Under the pieces are notes generated by a model. The model saw only the letters and a program-made list of their open reading frames with translations. It was not told where the DNA came from and ran no database searches. A stretch of DNA of 64,000 nt, from the NCBI RefSeq assembly GCF_001043175.1, contig NZ_CP011494.1, positions 1,922,001-1,986,000 on the forward strand, given 5' to 3'. Shown piece by piece: positions 43,511 through 52,746 of this stretch. Position 1 is the stretch's first letter, and the number at the start of each line of letters is the position of its first letter. The stretch comes from Marinobacter psychrophilus. GTDB lineage: Bacteria > Pseudomonadota > Gammaproteobacteria > Pseudomonadales > Oleiphilaceae. The translations under genes and the position numbers were made by a program.

Positions 43511-44235
43511 TAAATCGCTTCCTCGTGCCGGGGAGTCGCAGGGTCATGATGGTGGTAACTAGCGAACATTTCGGCATCATCGAGGCCAAATAATAATCGA
43601 TATTCGGGGGCGACCTTAACAACCTCAGGCGCGCCTTCGCAACAAATGCTGCCATTAAGGCAGATAACGCGATCTGATGTTCGCATCACAGTGTGCAGCT
43701 CATGGCTTACCATCAGGATGGCGCAACCCAGTTCCTGCCGCACCCGCTCAATCTGTCGGTAAAAGTCTGCTGAGCCAGAATGGTCCAACCCCTGGGTGGC
43801 CTCATCCAACAAAAGCAGACTCGGTTTCTCTATTAGGGCTCGGGCCAGCAAAACGCGCTGGAACTGCCCTCCGGACAGAGTACTTAACGGCTGTTTGCCA
43901 AGGCCGGACAACCCCGCTTGCTGAAGAGCAGCGTCCATGTCACCTGGTTGCTGGCGCCTGGGCAGCGATAGGAACCGATAGACCGTCATTGGGAGGGTTT
44001 CATCGATATTGAGGCGTTGTGGTACGTAGCCAATAATCTGCTTACTGGTAATTTCAACCTTGCCGGACGTAGGTACCTGGGCACCGATAATCGCGCGCAG
44101 AAGCGTCGATTTTCCTGACCCGTTCGGCCCGATAATCGTCACAATTTCGCCTTGCTCTATATGGATATTAATATCTTTCAATACTTGGTTCCCGCCAAAA
44201 CTGACGGACAGGTTTTTGGTGGCAAGGACTCTCAT
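43510..44235 (-). CDS. znuC: Zinc ABC transporter ATP-binding protein
   Basis: A 241-residue ATPase. Walker A is GPNGSGKST, the signature LSGGQFQRVLLARAL, Walker B LLLLDEATQGLD and the switch histidine is in MVSHELHTV. YVPQRLNIDETLPMTV is typical of ZnuC. A longer frame opens at 44286, but MRVLATKNLSVSF at 44235 matches family starts and has GGA upstream. It is the first gene of znuC-znuB-mepM and lies about 95 bases from the Zur-type box shared with znuA. Confidence 0.93.
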   Translation of the reverse strand: MRVLATKNLSVSFGGNQVLKDINIHIEQGEIVTIIGPNGSGKSTLLRAIIGAQVPTSGKVEITSKQIIGYVPQRLNIDETLPMTVYRFLSLPRRQQPGDMDAALQQAGLSGLGKQPLSTLSGGQFQRVLLARALIEKPSLLLLDEATQGLDHSGSADFYRQIERVRQELGCAILMVSHELHTVMRTSDRVICLNGSICCEGAPEVVKVAPEYRLLFGLDDAEMFASYHHHDPATPRHEEAI

Positions 44236-44330
44236 TTGTTTTTCCATTGAAAACAGGTCACACACATCCGCGCAGGTCTGAAGCATTTTTCAGCTTTCAC
44301 AACATAAACCTCTTTTCTAGTTAAATAGGA

Positions 44331-44345
44331 TGTTATAACATATCA
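44331..44345. promoter_or_regulatory. Zur-type operator between znuC and znuA
   Basis: TGTTATAACATATCA matches the Zur core TGTTATA-n-TATAACA at 12 of 14 fixed positions. It lies 41 bases before the znuA ATG, in the intergenic region divergent with znuC, where Zur repression of both transcripts is expected. Confidence 0.8.
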
Positions 44346-44386
44346 TTAAAGCAATAAAGCTTCCATTAAGAAAAGGCAAAAAGAAC

Positions 44387-45391
44387 ATGAGTAAGCGGGA
44401 AAAATTAATGGCTACCGCGTTTATAGCGACCTTGCCGTTTAGTGCAAATGCTGTGCCCAATGTTGCGACTGACATCACACCCATTCACTCCCTCGTGTCG
44501 CAGGTAATGGCTGGAGTAGGCAGACCGGATCTGCTTGTTCAGTCTGGCGCTTCGCCGCATAACTATTCGCTCAGCCCGTCGGAAGCTCGGGCACTACAGG
44601 AAGCGGACGTCGTGTTCTGGGTAGGAGAGGGCCTGACACCCTGGCTTGAAAGGTCTCTGGATAAACTGTCTCCCGATTCAACGAAAGTCGAGTTGTTGGA
44701 GGCGATGGGCACAACGACCTATGCCTTCAGAGAAGGAGCCACTTTCGATGCTCATGGTGATAGCGATCACGACGAGGAAAAGGAGGGTGAACACGACACT
44801 CATGATGACCTCCAAGATGGGAAAGAGAAAGACGATGAGCATAATGAAGGCCATCATCACGAACACAGTGGTACTGACCCGCATGCGTGGTTAGACCCCG
44901 CCAACGGAAAGGTCTGGCTTGATGTGATCGCAGCGGCTCTGGCTGAAGAAGATCCTGAAAATGCCGCTCAGTACCTTGAAAATTCAGCGATTGGAAAAGC
45001 TGACATTGATGCTGCGGTCAGTCGTATTGAAATCACCATAGCGCAACTCGAAAATAAACAATTCATTGTTTTCCATGATGCTTACCAATATTTCGAAAAA
45101 CGCTTTGGCATTCTGGCAGCAGGGGCAATCTCGATCGGGGATGCATCAAAACCAAGCCCGGCCCGGATTGCAGAAATCAGAGCAGTTGTGACAAATTTAG
45201 ACGTAAGCTGTGTGTTCACTGAGCCACAATACAACCCAGGTATCGTTAAAGCGGTTTTTGGCGGAACGGGTGTTAACACGTCTGGAGTTATTGACCCATT
45301 AGGATCAGGCCTGGCGACCGGCGCCAACCTGTACCCAGACTTATTGATCGAGATCGCGGACGGGCTCCAATCATGCCTTGGAAAGAAATAG
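44387..45391 (+). CDS. znuA: Zinc-binding periplasmic protein
   Basis: A 334-residue cluster A-I binding protein. A signal peptide ends near FSANA. Zinc ligands are in SPHNYSLSPS (His), DPHAWLDPANG (His), VFHDAYQYFEKRFG (His) and the C-terminal Asp/Glu region. Between about residues 120 and 165 lies a long loop rich in His, Asp and Glu (HEHSGTDPH at its end), a ZnuA feature thought to collect zinc. It is divergent from znuCB. A short hairpin follows the stop, but it is too weak to call a terminator. Confidence 0.95.
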   Translation: MSKREKLMATAFIATLPFSANAVPNVATDITPIHSLVSQVMAGVGRPDLLVQSGASPHNYSLSPSEARALQEADVVFWVGEGLTPWLERSLDKLSPDSTKVELLEAMGTTTYAFREGATFDAHGDSDHDEEKEGEHDTHDDLQDGKEKDDEHNEGHHHEHSGTDPHAWLDPANGKVWLDVIAAALAEEDPENAAQYLENSAIGKADIDAAVSRIEITIAQLENKQFIVFHDAYQYFEKRFGILAAGAISIGDASKPSPARIAEIRAVVTNLDVSCVFTEPQYNPGIVKAVFGGTGVNTSGVIDPLGSGLATGANLYPDLLIEIADGLQSCLGKK

Positions 45392-45416
45392 GGGGGTTAC
45401 AAACCCTCAACTTTTC

Positions 45417-46679
45417 TCATACTTTTCGCTCGCGGCCTTGAAACCGCTTGCGGGCCTGATCCGAGTTAACGTAAACCGACTCGGTAAAAGCCGCGCTGGC
45501 ATGGCCGAGTTCTTCACTGATGTGGCGAATATCCGCGCCGGATTCGATCGCCTGGCTGGCGCCGGTGTGGCGCAGGTAATGGGTTTCTGACCTTATCGCT
45601 TCAAGCTGTCGGGCTTCGTCGACAAAACCGGCTTCCTCCATTCGCGTAACAGCGAACATAACGGCCTGCTCGTAAATGCGTTGAACCTGACGTTTGCCCA
45701 GCGCTATGCCATGGGTTGAGGGTAGGATAGGGTGATAATCGCCCGGGTCTGGCATAGGCGATAGTAAGTCCAAGTAGGCACGCCAACGTTTCAGGTAAGG
45801 GAGATAGGCATCGGGTAGGGTGACTGAACGGGCTTTGTCGCCTTTACCAAACACAAAATACGACCAATATTGCTCGCCCTGAATGACTTTCCGGCGGAAA
45901 TCACCAAAAACTGGAATCCGGTCTGCGCCATCGTCAAGAGGACGCGGCGCCAACTCGCCAACCCGAAGAAACAACGATTTCATGGTAACAATCACAAACA
46001 AATGTCGTTCACATTTGGGGTTTTGATCTGCTTCGGTAACCAAGGTTTCTAGCAACCAGGACCACTGCCAATCGGTTAGCCGGCGCACAGCGACTTCGAG
46101 ATCTTTGGCCATTTGCGGTTTGGCGCGACGATCACGGCGGCGTAAGTCGCTAAGCGGGTCTGTTAGCAGATATTGTCGGTAAACCAGATATTTAAAGAAT
46201 GTTTGTAAAGCCGTTCGACTGGCGTTCAGGCTTGCTTGGCTGGCATTGTAAACGGCGTTTTCATCGCTGGAGCGCAGCGCAAACGGACGCCATTGGCGGT
46301 TTGGTAGGCGTAAACCGTTGGCATGGGTGAAAGCCGAAAATACACCGCGGGCAATCCAGCTATGGGGTGGATTCTTCAAGGTCTTGAAATACGCGGTCAC
46401 AACATCGGCATCGGTTTGCGCCAACGTGCGTTTGGTGGTTACCCAAAGATAATTCAGAAAACGCTGAACCTCACCACGAAAGCGTGAAAACGTTCCCGGC
46501 ACATCGGCGTATTTCATCAGAAATTGGCGACTAATTTCATAATCATCGCGCAGTGTAGTCAAGGGCTGCGGTAGAGACGCCAGAAATGTCGGTATGGATG
46601 GGTGGCAATGAAAGTCTGACAGATCTTCAAGATAGTGAGCAGTATCGAACAGCGGCTCACCGGTAAAGGGTACTGACAC
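45417..46679 (-). CDS. Tyrosine recombinase / phage-type integrase
   Basis: A 420-residue site-specific recombinase. The N-terminal half is a SAM-like DNA-binding domain. The C-terminal catalytic domain has Arg in LFLRVGELAPRP, the box HYLRHTGASQAI, His in LGHASAAF and the nucleophile Tyr403 in TESVYV. It starts with GTG, with AAGGA five bases upstream. No tRNA, no direct repeats and no other mobile genes are near, so it does not mark an obvious island; a conserved housekeeping-like recombinase is also possible. Confidence 0.88.
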   Translation of the reverse strand: MSVPFTGEPLFDTAHYLEDLSDFHCHPSIPTFLASLPQPLTTLRDDYEISRQFLMKYADVPGTFSRFRGEVQRFLNYLWVTTKRTLAQTDADVVTAYFKTLKNPPHSWIARGVFSAFTHANGLRLPNRQWRPFALRSSDENAVYNASQASLNASRTALQTFFKYLVYRQYLLTDPLSDLRRRDRRAKPQMAKDLEVAVRRLTDWQWSWLLETLVTEADQNPKCERHLFVIVTMKSLFLRVGELAPRPLDDGADRIPVFGDFRRKVIQGEQYWSYFVFGKGDKARSVTLPDAYLPYLKRWRAYLDLLSPMPDPGDYHPILPSTHGIALGKRQVQRIYEQAVMFAVTRMEEAGFVDEARQLEAIRSETHYLRHTGASQAIESGADIRHISEELGHASAAFTESVYVNSDQARKRFQGRERKV

Positions 46680-46794
46680 GTTAGTCCTTGATAGTGATGA
46701 TTTTTGGATTGGACCGCTAATCTAATCCTTTTAATGTTCGATTTGGCCATTATTTTCAATAACAGCTGTTTTTACCACCTTGATGGGACATTCG

Positions 46795-48966
46795 TCAGAC
46801 TACGGCTCTTACTCGCTGACCATCCAACATCCTTGAAATGGCTTCGGGGGGCTGAGCAGGACCGTAGAGGAAGCCTTGTATCTGCTGGCAGCCAAGCCCT
46901 CTCAAATAAGCCAGTTGCGCATCTGTTTCTACGCCTTCTGCAATAATGTCCAACCTCAGGCCGTGAGCCATGGCCACGATAGCATTGACGATGCAGGCGT
47001 CGTCTTCTCCATTTCCAATTCCGCGGATAAACGACTGATCTACTTTTAACGTGTGGATAGGCAACTGGTGAAGGTAGTTCAGCGAAGAATAGCCGGTACC
47101 GAAATCATCGATTGCAATGCGGACTCCATGGTCGGCCAGTTGTTGGAGCTTTTGGCTGATCTGCTTAAGGTCATTCATAATGACATTTTCGGTAATTTCG
47201 ATTTCCAGATGGCTGGCTGGGAACTCTTCATTTTTGAGTTGCCTGATTAGGTTTTCGACAAATCGCGGGTGCTCTACTTGAATCGGCGACATGTTTACTG
47301 CCAGCCTCAAATCCCTGTTGCCATCCAATATCCACCCTTTGACATGCCGGCACGCCTGGGCCAGTACCTGCTCGCTAAGCGCTACAATCAGTTTGGTTTC
47401 TTCGGCCAATGGAAGAAAATCTTTGGGGTAGAGCAGTCCTCGATCCGGGTGTTGCCAGCGAACCAGCGCCTCCAGTCCCACAATGCGTCCGCTTTTGGCG
47501 CAAACTTGCGGCTGGTAGTAAACCCGCAGTTCGTTGTTCTCGAGAGCCTGCCTGAGATCCCTTTCCAGACTGAGACGGTTGACGGTGTCGATGTTCATGG
47601 ATTCGCTGTAAAAGCGGTAGCCATCCTTGCCCCGGGCCTTTACGTGATACATGGCAATATCTGCGTTCTGGATCAGCTGATCCATTGAGGTGCCGGCCTC
47701 CGGGTAAAGGGAGATGCCGATACTAACTCCGACAAAGACTTCGTGTTCGCCCAATTGAAAGGGTGCTTTGAGGGCATCAATCAGTTTTTTGGCAATACGC
47801 CGGGCATCGTTACTGCTGTTAATGGCGGGCAGCAACAGTGTGAACTCGTCACCGCCAAATCGTGAAAGTGTGTCACCTTTGCGGAGACAACTTTCCAGAC
47901 GTTGGGTGACCACTTGCAACAAAACGTCACCCATGGCGTGGCCTAACGTATCGTTAATTACTTTGAACCGGTCCAGATCCAGAAACATGACTGCGAGTTT
48001 CTGTTTGCTGCGACTTGCTTGGGTGATTGCAAGGCTCAACCGGTCGGTGAACAGTGCCCGGTTGGGCAACCGGGTTAACAAATCGTGGTAGGCCTGGAAA
48101 TTTATGAAGGCTTCCGCTTCCTTGCGTTCAGTCACGTCTCTCGCGGTGCCGTAAAACCGCGCCTTGGGACCAGAGGTGCGGGCATTGAAATCGGCCCCCA
48201 GAGGCAAGGTTCCGTGATCAATCGGAAACGCAGTGATCTCGAAATAGCGATTGGCTTTTTGGCTACCTCGGGTTTTGAGTTTCACTTCGAAGGTGCGGGG
48301 ATTTTCAGGTGTAACGCTTGGGTCTCGGAGGGGATGAGTACCGCGAGCAATGTCCTGTTCGTCAAGTAGGTGCCGGAAATGCTTTCCGTTGAGCTCTTCA
48401 CTGTTGTAGCCCAACAACGATTCAATCTTCCTGTTGATGAAACAGAAGCGCCCTTGGTCATCAAGCATGAAGACAATGTCTGGGGAGTTGTTGACGATGT
48501 AACGGTGCAGTGCCTCGGACTTTTCAAGTCGCTGTTGCACATCGGTATGAGCTCTGACCAGAGACTGTTTGCCCAATACAGCTTCCAGCGTGGTAAGCAT
48601 TTCGTCCGGGTCAAAGGGTTTCTTGATGTAATCTTGAGCTCCTTTGCGCAGCGCACGACTGACAGAGCTGAAAGAACTCTCTCCACTGACGACGATAATG
48701 CCGCATTTGGGCTGAACCTTTGCGGCATGGGCCATGACCTCAAAGCCGTCTAATTCAGGCATTCTCAGGTCGAGCATGGCGAGGTCAAAGGTGCGCGTGT
48801 TCAGCTGTCTGCAGGCTTCTCTTCCGCCCAACGCCGACGTTACAAGATAACCCTGTTGCGCCAGCAGAGAGGAGAGGCTGCTCAGCAGCCTCGGGTCGTC
48901 ATCGGCGACAAGTATCCTGGCCACGATAGAGTCAGTCACTGGCGAGTGGATTAGTTGCCGTGTCAT
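46795..48966 (-). CDS. Response regulator with PAS, GGDEF and EAL domains
   Basis: A 723-residue protein: receiver domain (residues 16-135, phospho-acceptor Asp66 in LAMLDLRMPE), PAS (about 150-270, FMLDDQGRFCFINRKIE), GGDEF (about 290-455, with an intact SRFGGDEFTLLLP) and EAL (about 465-715, EALVRWQHP, IDDFGTGYSSL, DQSFIRGI). It could both make and break c-di-GMP, switched by phosphorylation. It is the second gene of an operon, 17 bases after the HDOD-kinase, which is its likely partner. Confidence 0.93.
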   Translation of the reverse strand: MTRQLIHSPVTDSIVARILVADDDPRLLSSLSSLLAQQGYLVTSALGGREACRQLNTRTFDLAMLDLRMPELDGFEVMAHAAKVQPKCGIIVVSGESSFSSVSRALRKGAQDYIKKPFDPDEMLTTLEAVLGKQSLVRAHTDVQQRLEKSEALHRYIVNNSPDIVFMLDDQGRFCFINRKIESLLGYNSEELNGKHFRHLLDEQDIARGTHPLRDPSVTPENPRTFEVKLKTRGSQKANRYFEITAFPIDHGTLPLGADFNARTSGPKARFYGTARDVTERKEAEAFINFQAYHDLLTRLPNRALFTDRLSLAITQASRSKQKLAVMFLDLDRFKVINDTLGHAMGDVLLQVVTQRLESCLRKGDTLSRFGGDEFTLLLPAINSSNDARRIAKKLIDALKAPFQLGEHEVFVGVSIGISLYPEAGTSMDQLIQNADIAMYHVKARGKDGYRFYSESMNIDTVNRLSLERDLRQALENNELRVYYQPQVCAKSGRIVGLEALVRWQHPDRGLLYPKDFLPLAEETKLIVALSEQVLAQACRHVKGWILDGNRDLRLAVNMSPIQVEHPRFVENLIRQLKNEEFPASHLEIEITENVIMNDLKQISQKLQQLADHGVRIAIDDFGTGYSSLNYLHQLPIHTLKVDQSFIRGIGNGEDDACIVNAIVAMAHGLRLDIIAEGVETDAQLAYLRGLGCQQIQGFLYGPAQPPEAISRMLDGQRVRAVV

Positions 48967-48983
48967 CGCGCGCCGCTCATGAT

Positions 48984-50972
48984 TTATGTCGGACCTTTGC
49001 TGGAATCGGATGCTGCAGGCAGGAGAACCCTGAAACTGGTGCCAGAGTTCCCCGTGCGGTATCCAATGATGCCCTCCATGTCATCGATGAGTTGTTTGAC
49101 AATGCTTAACCCTAGCCCGCTGTGGGTCACGCCCTTACTGGACTTTACAGGCTTGAACAAGCTGCTTTGTATGGCTTTCGGTAAACCTGGGCCGTTGTCT
49201 TCGATCAGCATTTCGATCCACTGCCGGCCTTGTTGCCATACGGGCGAGGCGCTTTCAAGCCTGAGCCCCCCCCCATCTGGCATGCACTCGACCGCGTTTC
49301 GGATCAGGTTCAGAATCACCTGGCGTACCGGCGCCCTGCCAGCAGCTAGGTCTGTTGATTCTTCGCTCAAAACTAGATCGCAATCAACATCGCCATCTCT
49401 GAACAAGCTATCTTGAAACAGGGCGTGCAGGGCTCTCAACTCTTGATTAAGATTTGTTGGCTCGTCGGTGTTCAGGTTGGGTTCTTGGCTCTCACCCATC
49501 TGCACCAATAGATTGCCGGCGCGCTCAAGCTCTTCCCGGATAATATCCAGCTGTTCCCGAATCTGTTCATTTTCAAGCCGTCCCCGCAGTTGAAAAATGT
49601 ACTGCCGAATGATGGTCAAAGGATTGCTGATCTCATGAATGTGACGCCGTATATTGTCACGAGCAAGGGCTTGGTCAATATCAGCTGTTGTCACGTCGTT
49701 CTGATTTTTAGCCTCTTTGCTCTCACTGAGATGTGACAATCGCGCGCAGAACATTTCTGCCAGTTCCAACGTTGACACGCTGTTTTCGGCATCGGTGCCA
49801 ATCACAAAAACGCCCTGACAAACGTCTTTGAACAGCACCGGAACAGCCATGAGGGACGATGTGTTAAGTAGCGCCAATAATTGTTTGTCGAGCACGTTGG
49901 GCGAACGTTCAGCCAGCAGTAAAGCTTTTTGATCCCTGAAGCTTTGCGTCAGCACACTGCCTGTGGAAGCGGCAACAATCGTCATGTCGGGCGGTTCGCC
50001 TTGACTATCCGATGCCAGGATCAGAATGCCATCGTCAACTCTGAAAAATAGGCTGGGGCAACCTGTTAGTAGAGTGAGGTTGACCACTGTGTTCGCTAGC
50101 GCCGGGCCTGAATCGTTGGCCGGGCTGAGAGCCTGGTCGGTCATTGCTTGGCGAAGAACGGTATTGCGCAATGTCTGGCTTGCTTTGTGGCCGTCATAGA
50201 TATGTTCAAGGGTGACCCCCAACGATTGCGCGAGGGCAGCAACTTCATGATTGATACGCAGTGATAATTCCCGGGTAAGATCTTCACTGAGACTGAAAAT
50301 GGTGCCTGCTGCAGCAATACCGGCCGCATCGGACTGAGCCAACCGCGTTGACAGATTAATCAACTTGACCAGATGGGCCGCATCACGGATTTCAGACGCC
50401 GGCGCCTTTTGATAACGCATGGCATCTGCTGCCATCTGCCCCAGCCCCCAGGCCTGAGCAAGCTGCGCTCCGATCTCTGCCTGATGATCGAGATACTGCT
50501 GTTGAAGATCACCCGGAGTCATTTTCAGAGCAATCAGTTCGCCAATGTTATGGAGCATTCCTAACATAAAGGCTTCGTCCGCCGAGGGGTAGCGGGTAAG
50601 CGTGGCGAGGGTTTTGGCGGTCAGTGCGGTGGTGAGAGAGTGGCGCCAGAAATCACGAAGTTGCTGCCACTGGTCTGCACCAAGATCGAACATCAACTGC
50701 CGGAGTGCGGCAGTGAGAATCAGTGTGCGTAAACGTTCAGTGCCAAGCCGGAGCAGTGCTTGCTCAACCGAGCGAATTTCTCCTGACCGGCCGTAGAGTG
50801 ATGAATTAGCCATGGCCAGTACTTGCGTGGTGAGGGCAGTGTCGGCCGAGATAATATTGCTGATATGACGGTAGCTGTCTTCCTTTCGACACGCTTCCAG
50901 CGCCCTGAGGGTGACTTCGGGGAGGCTGGGTAATTCTGTATTAGGAGATATTTGCATAGAATTACCGGTCAT
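48984..50972 (-). CDS. HDOD domain-histidine kinase fusion
   Basis: A 662-residue cytoplasmic protein. Residues 10-205 are an HDOD domain (LPSLPEVTLRAL, ISADTALTTQVLAMANS, LMLGMLHNIGEL-like). Residues about 270-420 look like a GAF-type sensor. Next comes a phospho-acceptor box HEISNPLTIIRQY (NtrB-like HExxNPL) and an HATPase domain with intact N-box NLIRNAVECMPDGG, EDNGPGLP and SGLGLSIVKQL. The start is ATG 50972 or ATG 50957. HDOD domains usually sit in signalling proteins that gate other output. It heads an operon with the GGDEF/EAL response regulator. Confidence 0.88.
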   Translation of the reverse strand: MTGNSMQISPNTELPSLPEVTLRALEACRKEDSYRHISNIISADTALTTQVLAMANSSLYGRSGEIRSVEQALLRLGTERLRTLILTAALRQLMFDLGADQWQQLRDFWRHSLTTALTAKTLATLTRYPSADEAFMLGMLHNIGELIALKMTPGDLQQQYLDHQAEIGAQLAQAWGLGQMAADAMRYQKAPASEIRDAAHLVKLINLSTRLAQSDAAGIAAAGTIFSLSEDLTRELSLRINHEVAALAQSLGVTLEHIYDGHKASQTLRNTVLRQAMTDQALSPANDSGPALANTVVNLTLLTGCPSLFFRVDDGILILASDSQGEPPDMTIVAASTGSVLTQSFRDQKALLLAERSPNVLDKQLLALLNTSSLMAVPVLFKDVCQGVFVIGTDAENSVSTLELAEMFCARLSHLSESKEAKNQNDVTTADIDQALARDNIRRHIHEISNPLTIIRQYIFQLRGRLENEQIREQLDIIREELERAGNLLVQMGESQEPNLNTDEPTNLNQELRALHALFQDSLFRDGDVDCDLVLSEESTDLAAGRAPVRQVILNLIRNAVECMPDGGGLRLESASPVWQQGRQWIEMLIEDNGPGLPKAIQSSLFKPVKSSKGVTHSGLGLSIVKQLIDDMEGIIGYRTGNSGTSFRVLLPAASDSSKGPT

Positions 50973-51314
50973 TTACATCTGACACTTCATTTATAATTAC
51001 CATAATTATGAGAGTTTAAACAATCAATTCCATAAAATAAATACAGGCTATTGAAAATTTTCCTAAATTCTGAATGGATTAAAATCCGATTTGAGTCTCA
51101 CAATTTTGGCAATCGAAAATCCGCTAATTAGACTTATGCTGTGTGATCTACCTGATATTGCCACTCAAAAGATTGTCAGAAATACAACGAAAGTACCCGA
51201 AGTGTCGTCTCGCTGGCTATATTGTCTTGCATGTTCGCGGTAGAATTAATGTCATAAATTAGTCTGTTTTACTTCTTTGGCCGTGGTTTTGAGGTCAGTA
51301 TCAAAGAGAGGCCG
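50973..51314. other. AT-rich divergent intergenic region
   Basis: About 340 bases between the HDOD-kinase operon and the MinD-like gene. The stretch 50990-51110 is clearly more AT-rich than its surroundings. It should contain both promoters, but I find no convincing -35/-10 pair, no palindrome and no small ORF with a ribosome site. Confidence 0.4.
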
Positions 51315-52634
51315 ATGACGGATTCGAGGCATGTTTCAACCCAGCCCAGGGTTATTGCTGTCACCGGCGGTAAAGGTGGTGTCGGTAAAACTTCTGTTGC
51401 CATCAATCTTGCGTTGGCCCTCACGCGCGAGGGTCACCGCGTGCTGCTGCTCGATGGAGACTTGGATCTTGCCAATGTTGCCATCATGCTGGGTCAGTAT
51501 CCGAGACACACTCTGGAACACGTCCTTCGCCGGGAATGCACACTTGATGAGATTATCATGGAGGCACCGCTGGGACTGCATGTGATTCCTGGTGCATCGG
51601 GTGTGCAACGCTGTATGGACTTAGGTGTTGCCGGCAGTCTAGATTTGCTCAAAAGCCTTGCGGCACTTGAACGCCGTTACGATTATGTTCTTATTGATAC
51701 TGCCGCTGGCCTGCAGCCAGTTGTACTTCACATGATTGCCTCCGCTGCTATGGCATGTGTGGTGGTTACTCCTGACCCGGCTTCTCTAACCGATGCATTT
51801 TCGCTCATCAAGGTGTTGCAGCGGCAAGGCTACCGGCGTACCCCGAGTGTGCTGGTTAACATGGCTCATGGTGCCAGTCAGGCACAATCGATATTTCAGC
51901 GCTTTGCAGCGGCATCGCAAAGTCACTTGAACGTGCAGCCACACTATCTGGGCGCCATCTGGCGTGACGAGACACTGCGCCGATCAGTGATCACGCAGCG
52001 CCCGGTGGCCTTGCTGGCTCAGTCAGACCCGTCCTGTCAGCAGTTTCATTCACTGGCAGACAGGGTGAAGATAAGGTTGGAACAACTGCCGCCCAGAAAA
52101 TCCGGAATTGCAGCCTATTGGTACAAGGCCGTTCGGAGATCGGAACAGGATAGACCAACAGCAACGCCCTCTAGCGAACCCACGCCGCCGAAAGCAGACC
52201 TTGGGACCCGGGTTCGGCAGGCTGTTGTCGAATTCGATGACCTTGTCTCTGATCCGTCATTACCGCCAATACTTCGTAATGAGGCATTGTCGGCTTGCTT
52301 TGCATTGCTTGGGCGCACGATGGACGACGACACTATAGAAATTATCCAGACTGGACTGGCAGCACTTGACTGGGAAGCCCTTAGCATTACTCAACGAGCC
52401 CACTTGGCCACCTATTTACGAGATATAGCAAGCCAGGTTGCGCCCGGGTCTTCGAGGCCGGGAAGCGTCCCATCTGTAACTCGAGGCTACGACCGTGAGC
52501 CGCGTTACGATCAGGTCATATTTGGCGACCAGGAGTGTCTGCTGAAAGCCCTTCGCGAACAACCCCGCAACATTTCTCTGGACCACTTTTTGCGTGGATT
52601 GGCAGGTAAGACGGACAACCAGTTCGAGGGTTGA
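51315..52634 (+). CDS. MinD/ParA-family ATPase (FleN-like)
   Basis: A 439-residue P-loop ATPase. The deviant Walker A GGKGGVGKTS (both lysines, residues 20 and 25) and the following LLLDGDLDLANVAIMLG and YDYVLIDTAAGL are typical of FleN/YlxH. The first 270 residues match that family. The last 170 are an extension of helical, poorly conserved sequence with no recognised domain. FleN controls flagellar number and position; here no flagellar gene is near, so the role stays open. It is divergent from the HDOD-kinase operon. Confidence 0.85.
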   Translation: MTDSRHVSTQPRVIAVTGGKGGVGKTSVAINLALALTREGHRVLLLDGDLDLANVAIMLGQYPRHTLEHVLRRECTLDEIIMEAPLGLHVIPGASGVQRCMDLGVAGSLDLLKSLAALERRYDYVLIDTAAGLQPVVLHMIASAAMACVVVTPDPASLTDAFSLIKVLQRQGYRRTPSVLVNMAHGASQAQSIFQRFAAASQSHLNVQPHYLGAIWRDETLRRSVITQRPVALLAQSDPSCQQFHSLADRVKIRLEQLPPRKSGIAAYWYKAVRRSEQDRPTATPSSEPTPPKADLGTRVRQAVVEFDDLVSDPSLPPILRNEALSACFALLGRTMDDDTIEIIQTGLAALDWEALSITQRAHLATYLRDIASQVAPGSSRPGSVPSVTRGYDREPRYDQVIFGDQECLLKALREQPRNISLDHFLRGLAGKTDNQFEG

Positions 52635-52713
52635 AATCCAGCATTTCTTAAATAGATTAGCGGAACAGGTTGAAACTGTTTGCGGAGAAAATTATTTGGG
52701 GGGCAGTAACCAA

Positions 52714-52740
52714 AGGGGACAGATTTCAAATCTGTCCCCT
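52714..52740. repeat. REP-like 27-bp palindrome after the MinD-like gene
   Basis: AGGGGACAGATTT, one central C, then AAATCTGTCCCCT: thirteen bases repeated exactly in inverse. GGGGACAG...CTGTCCCC ends of this type are known around REP and IS200-like sequences. The element lies between the convergent MinD-like and blh genes and could act as a bidirectional terminator, though it lacks a T-run. Confidence 0.7.
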
Positions 52741-52746
52741 GCTTTC

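Noticed and set aside
45389-45420. Terminator between znuA and the recombinase gene
   Set aside because: The hairpin GGGTT-ACA-AACCC has only five base pairs and a weak T-run.
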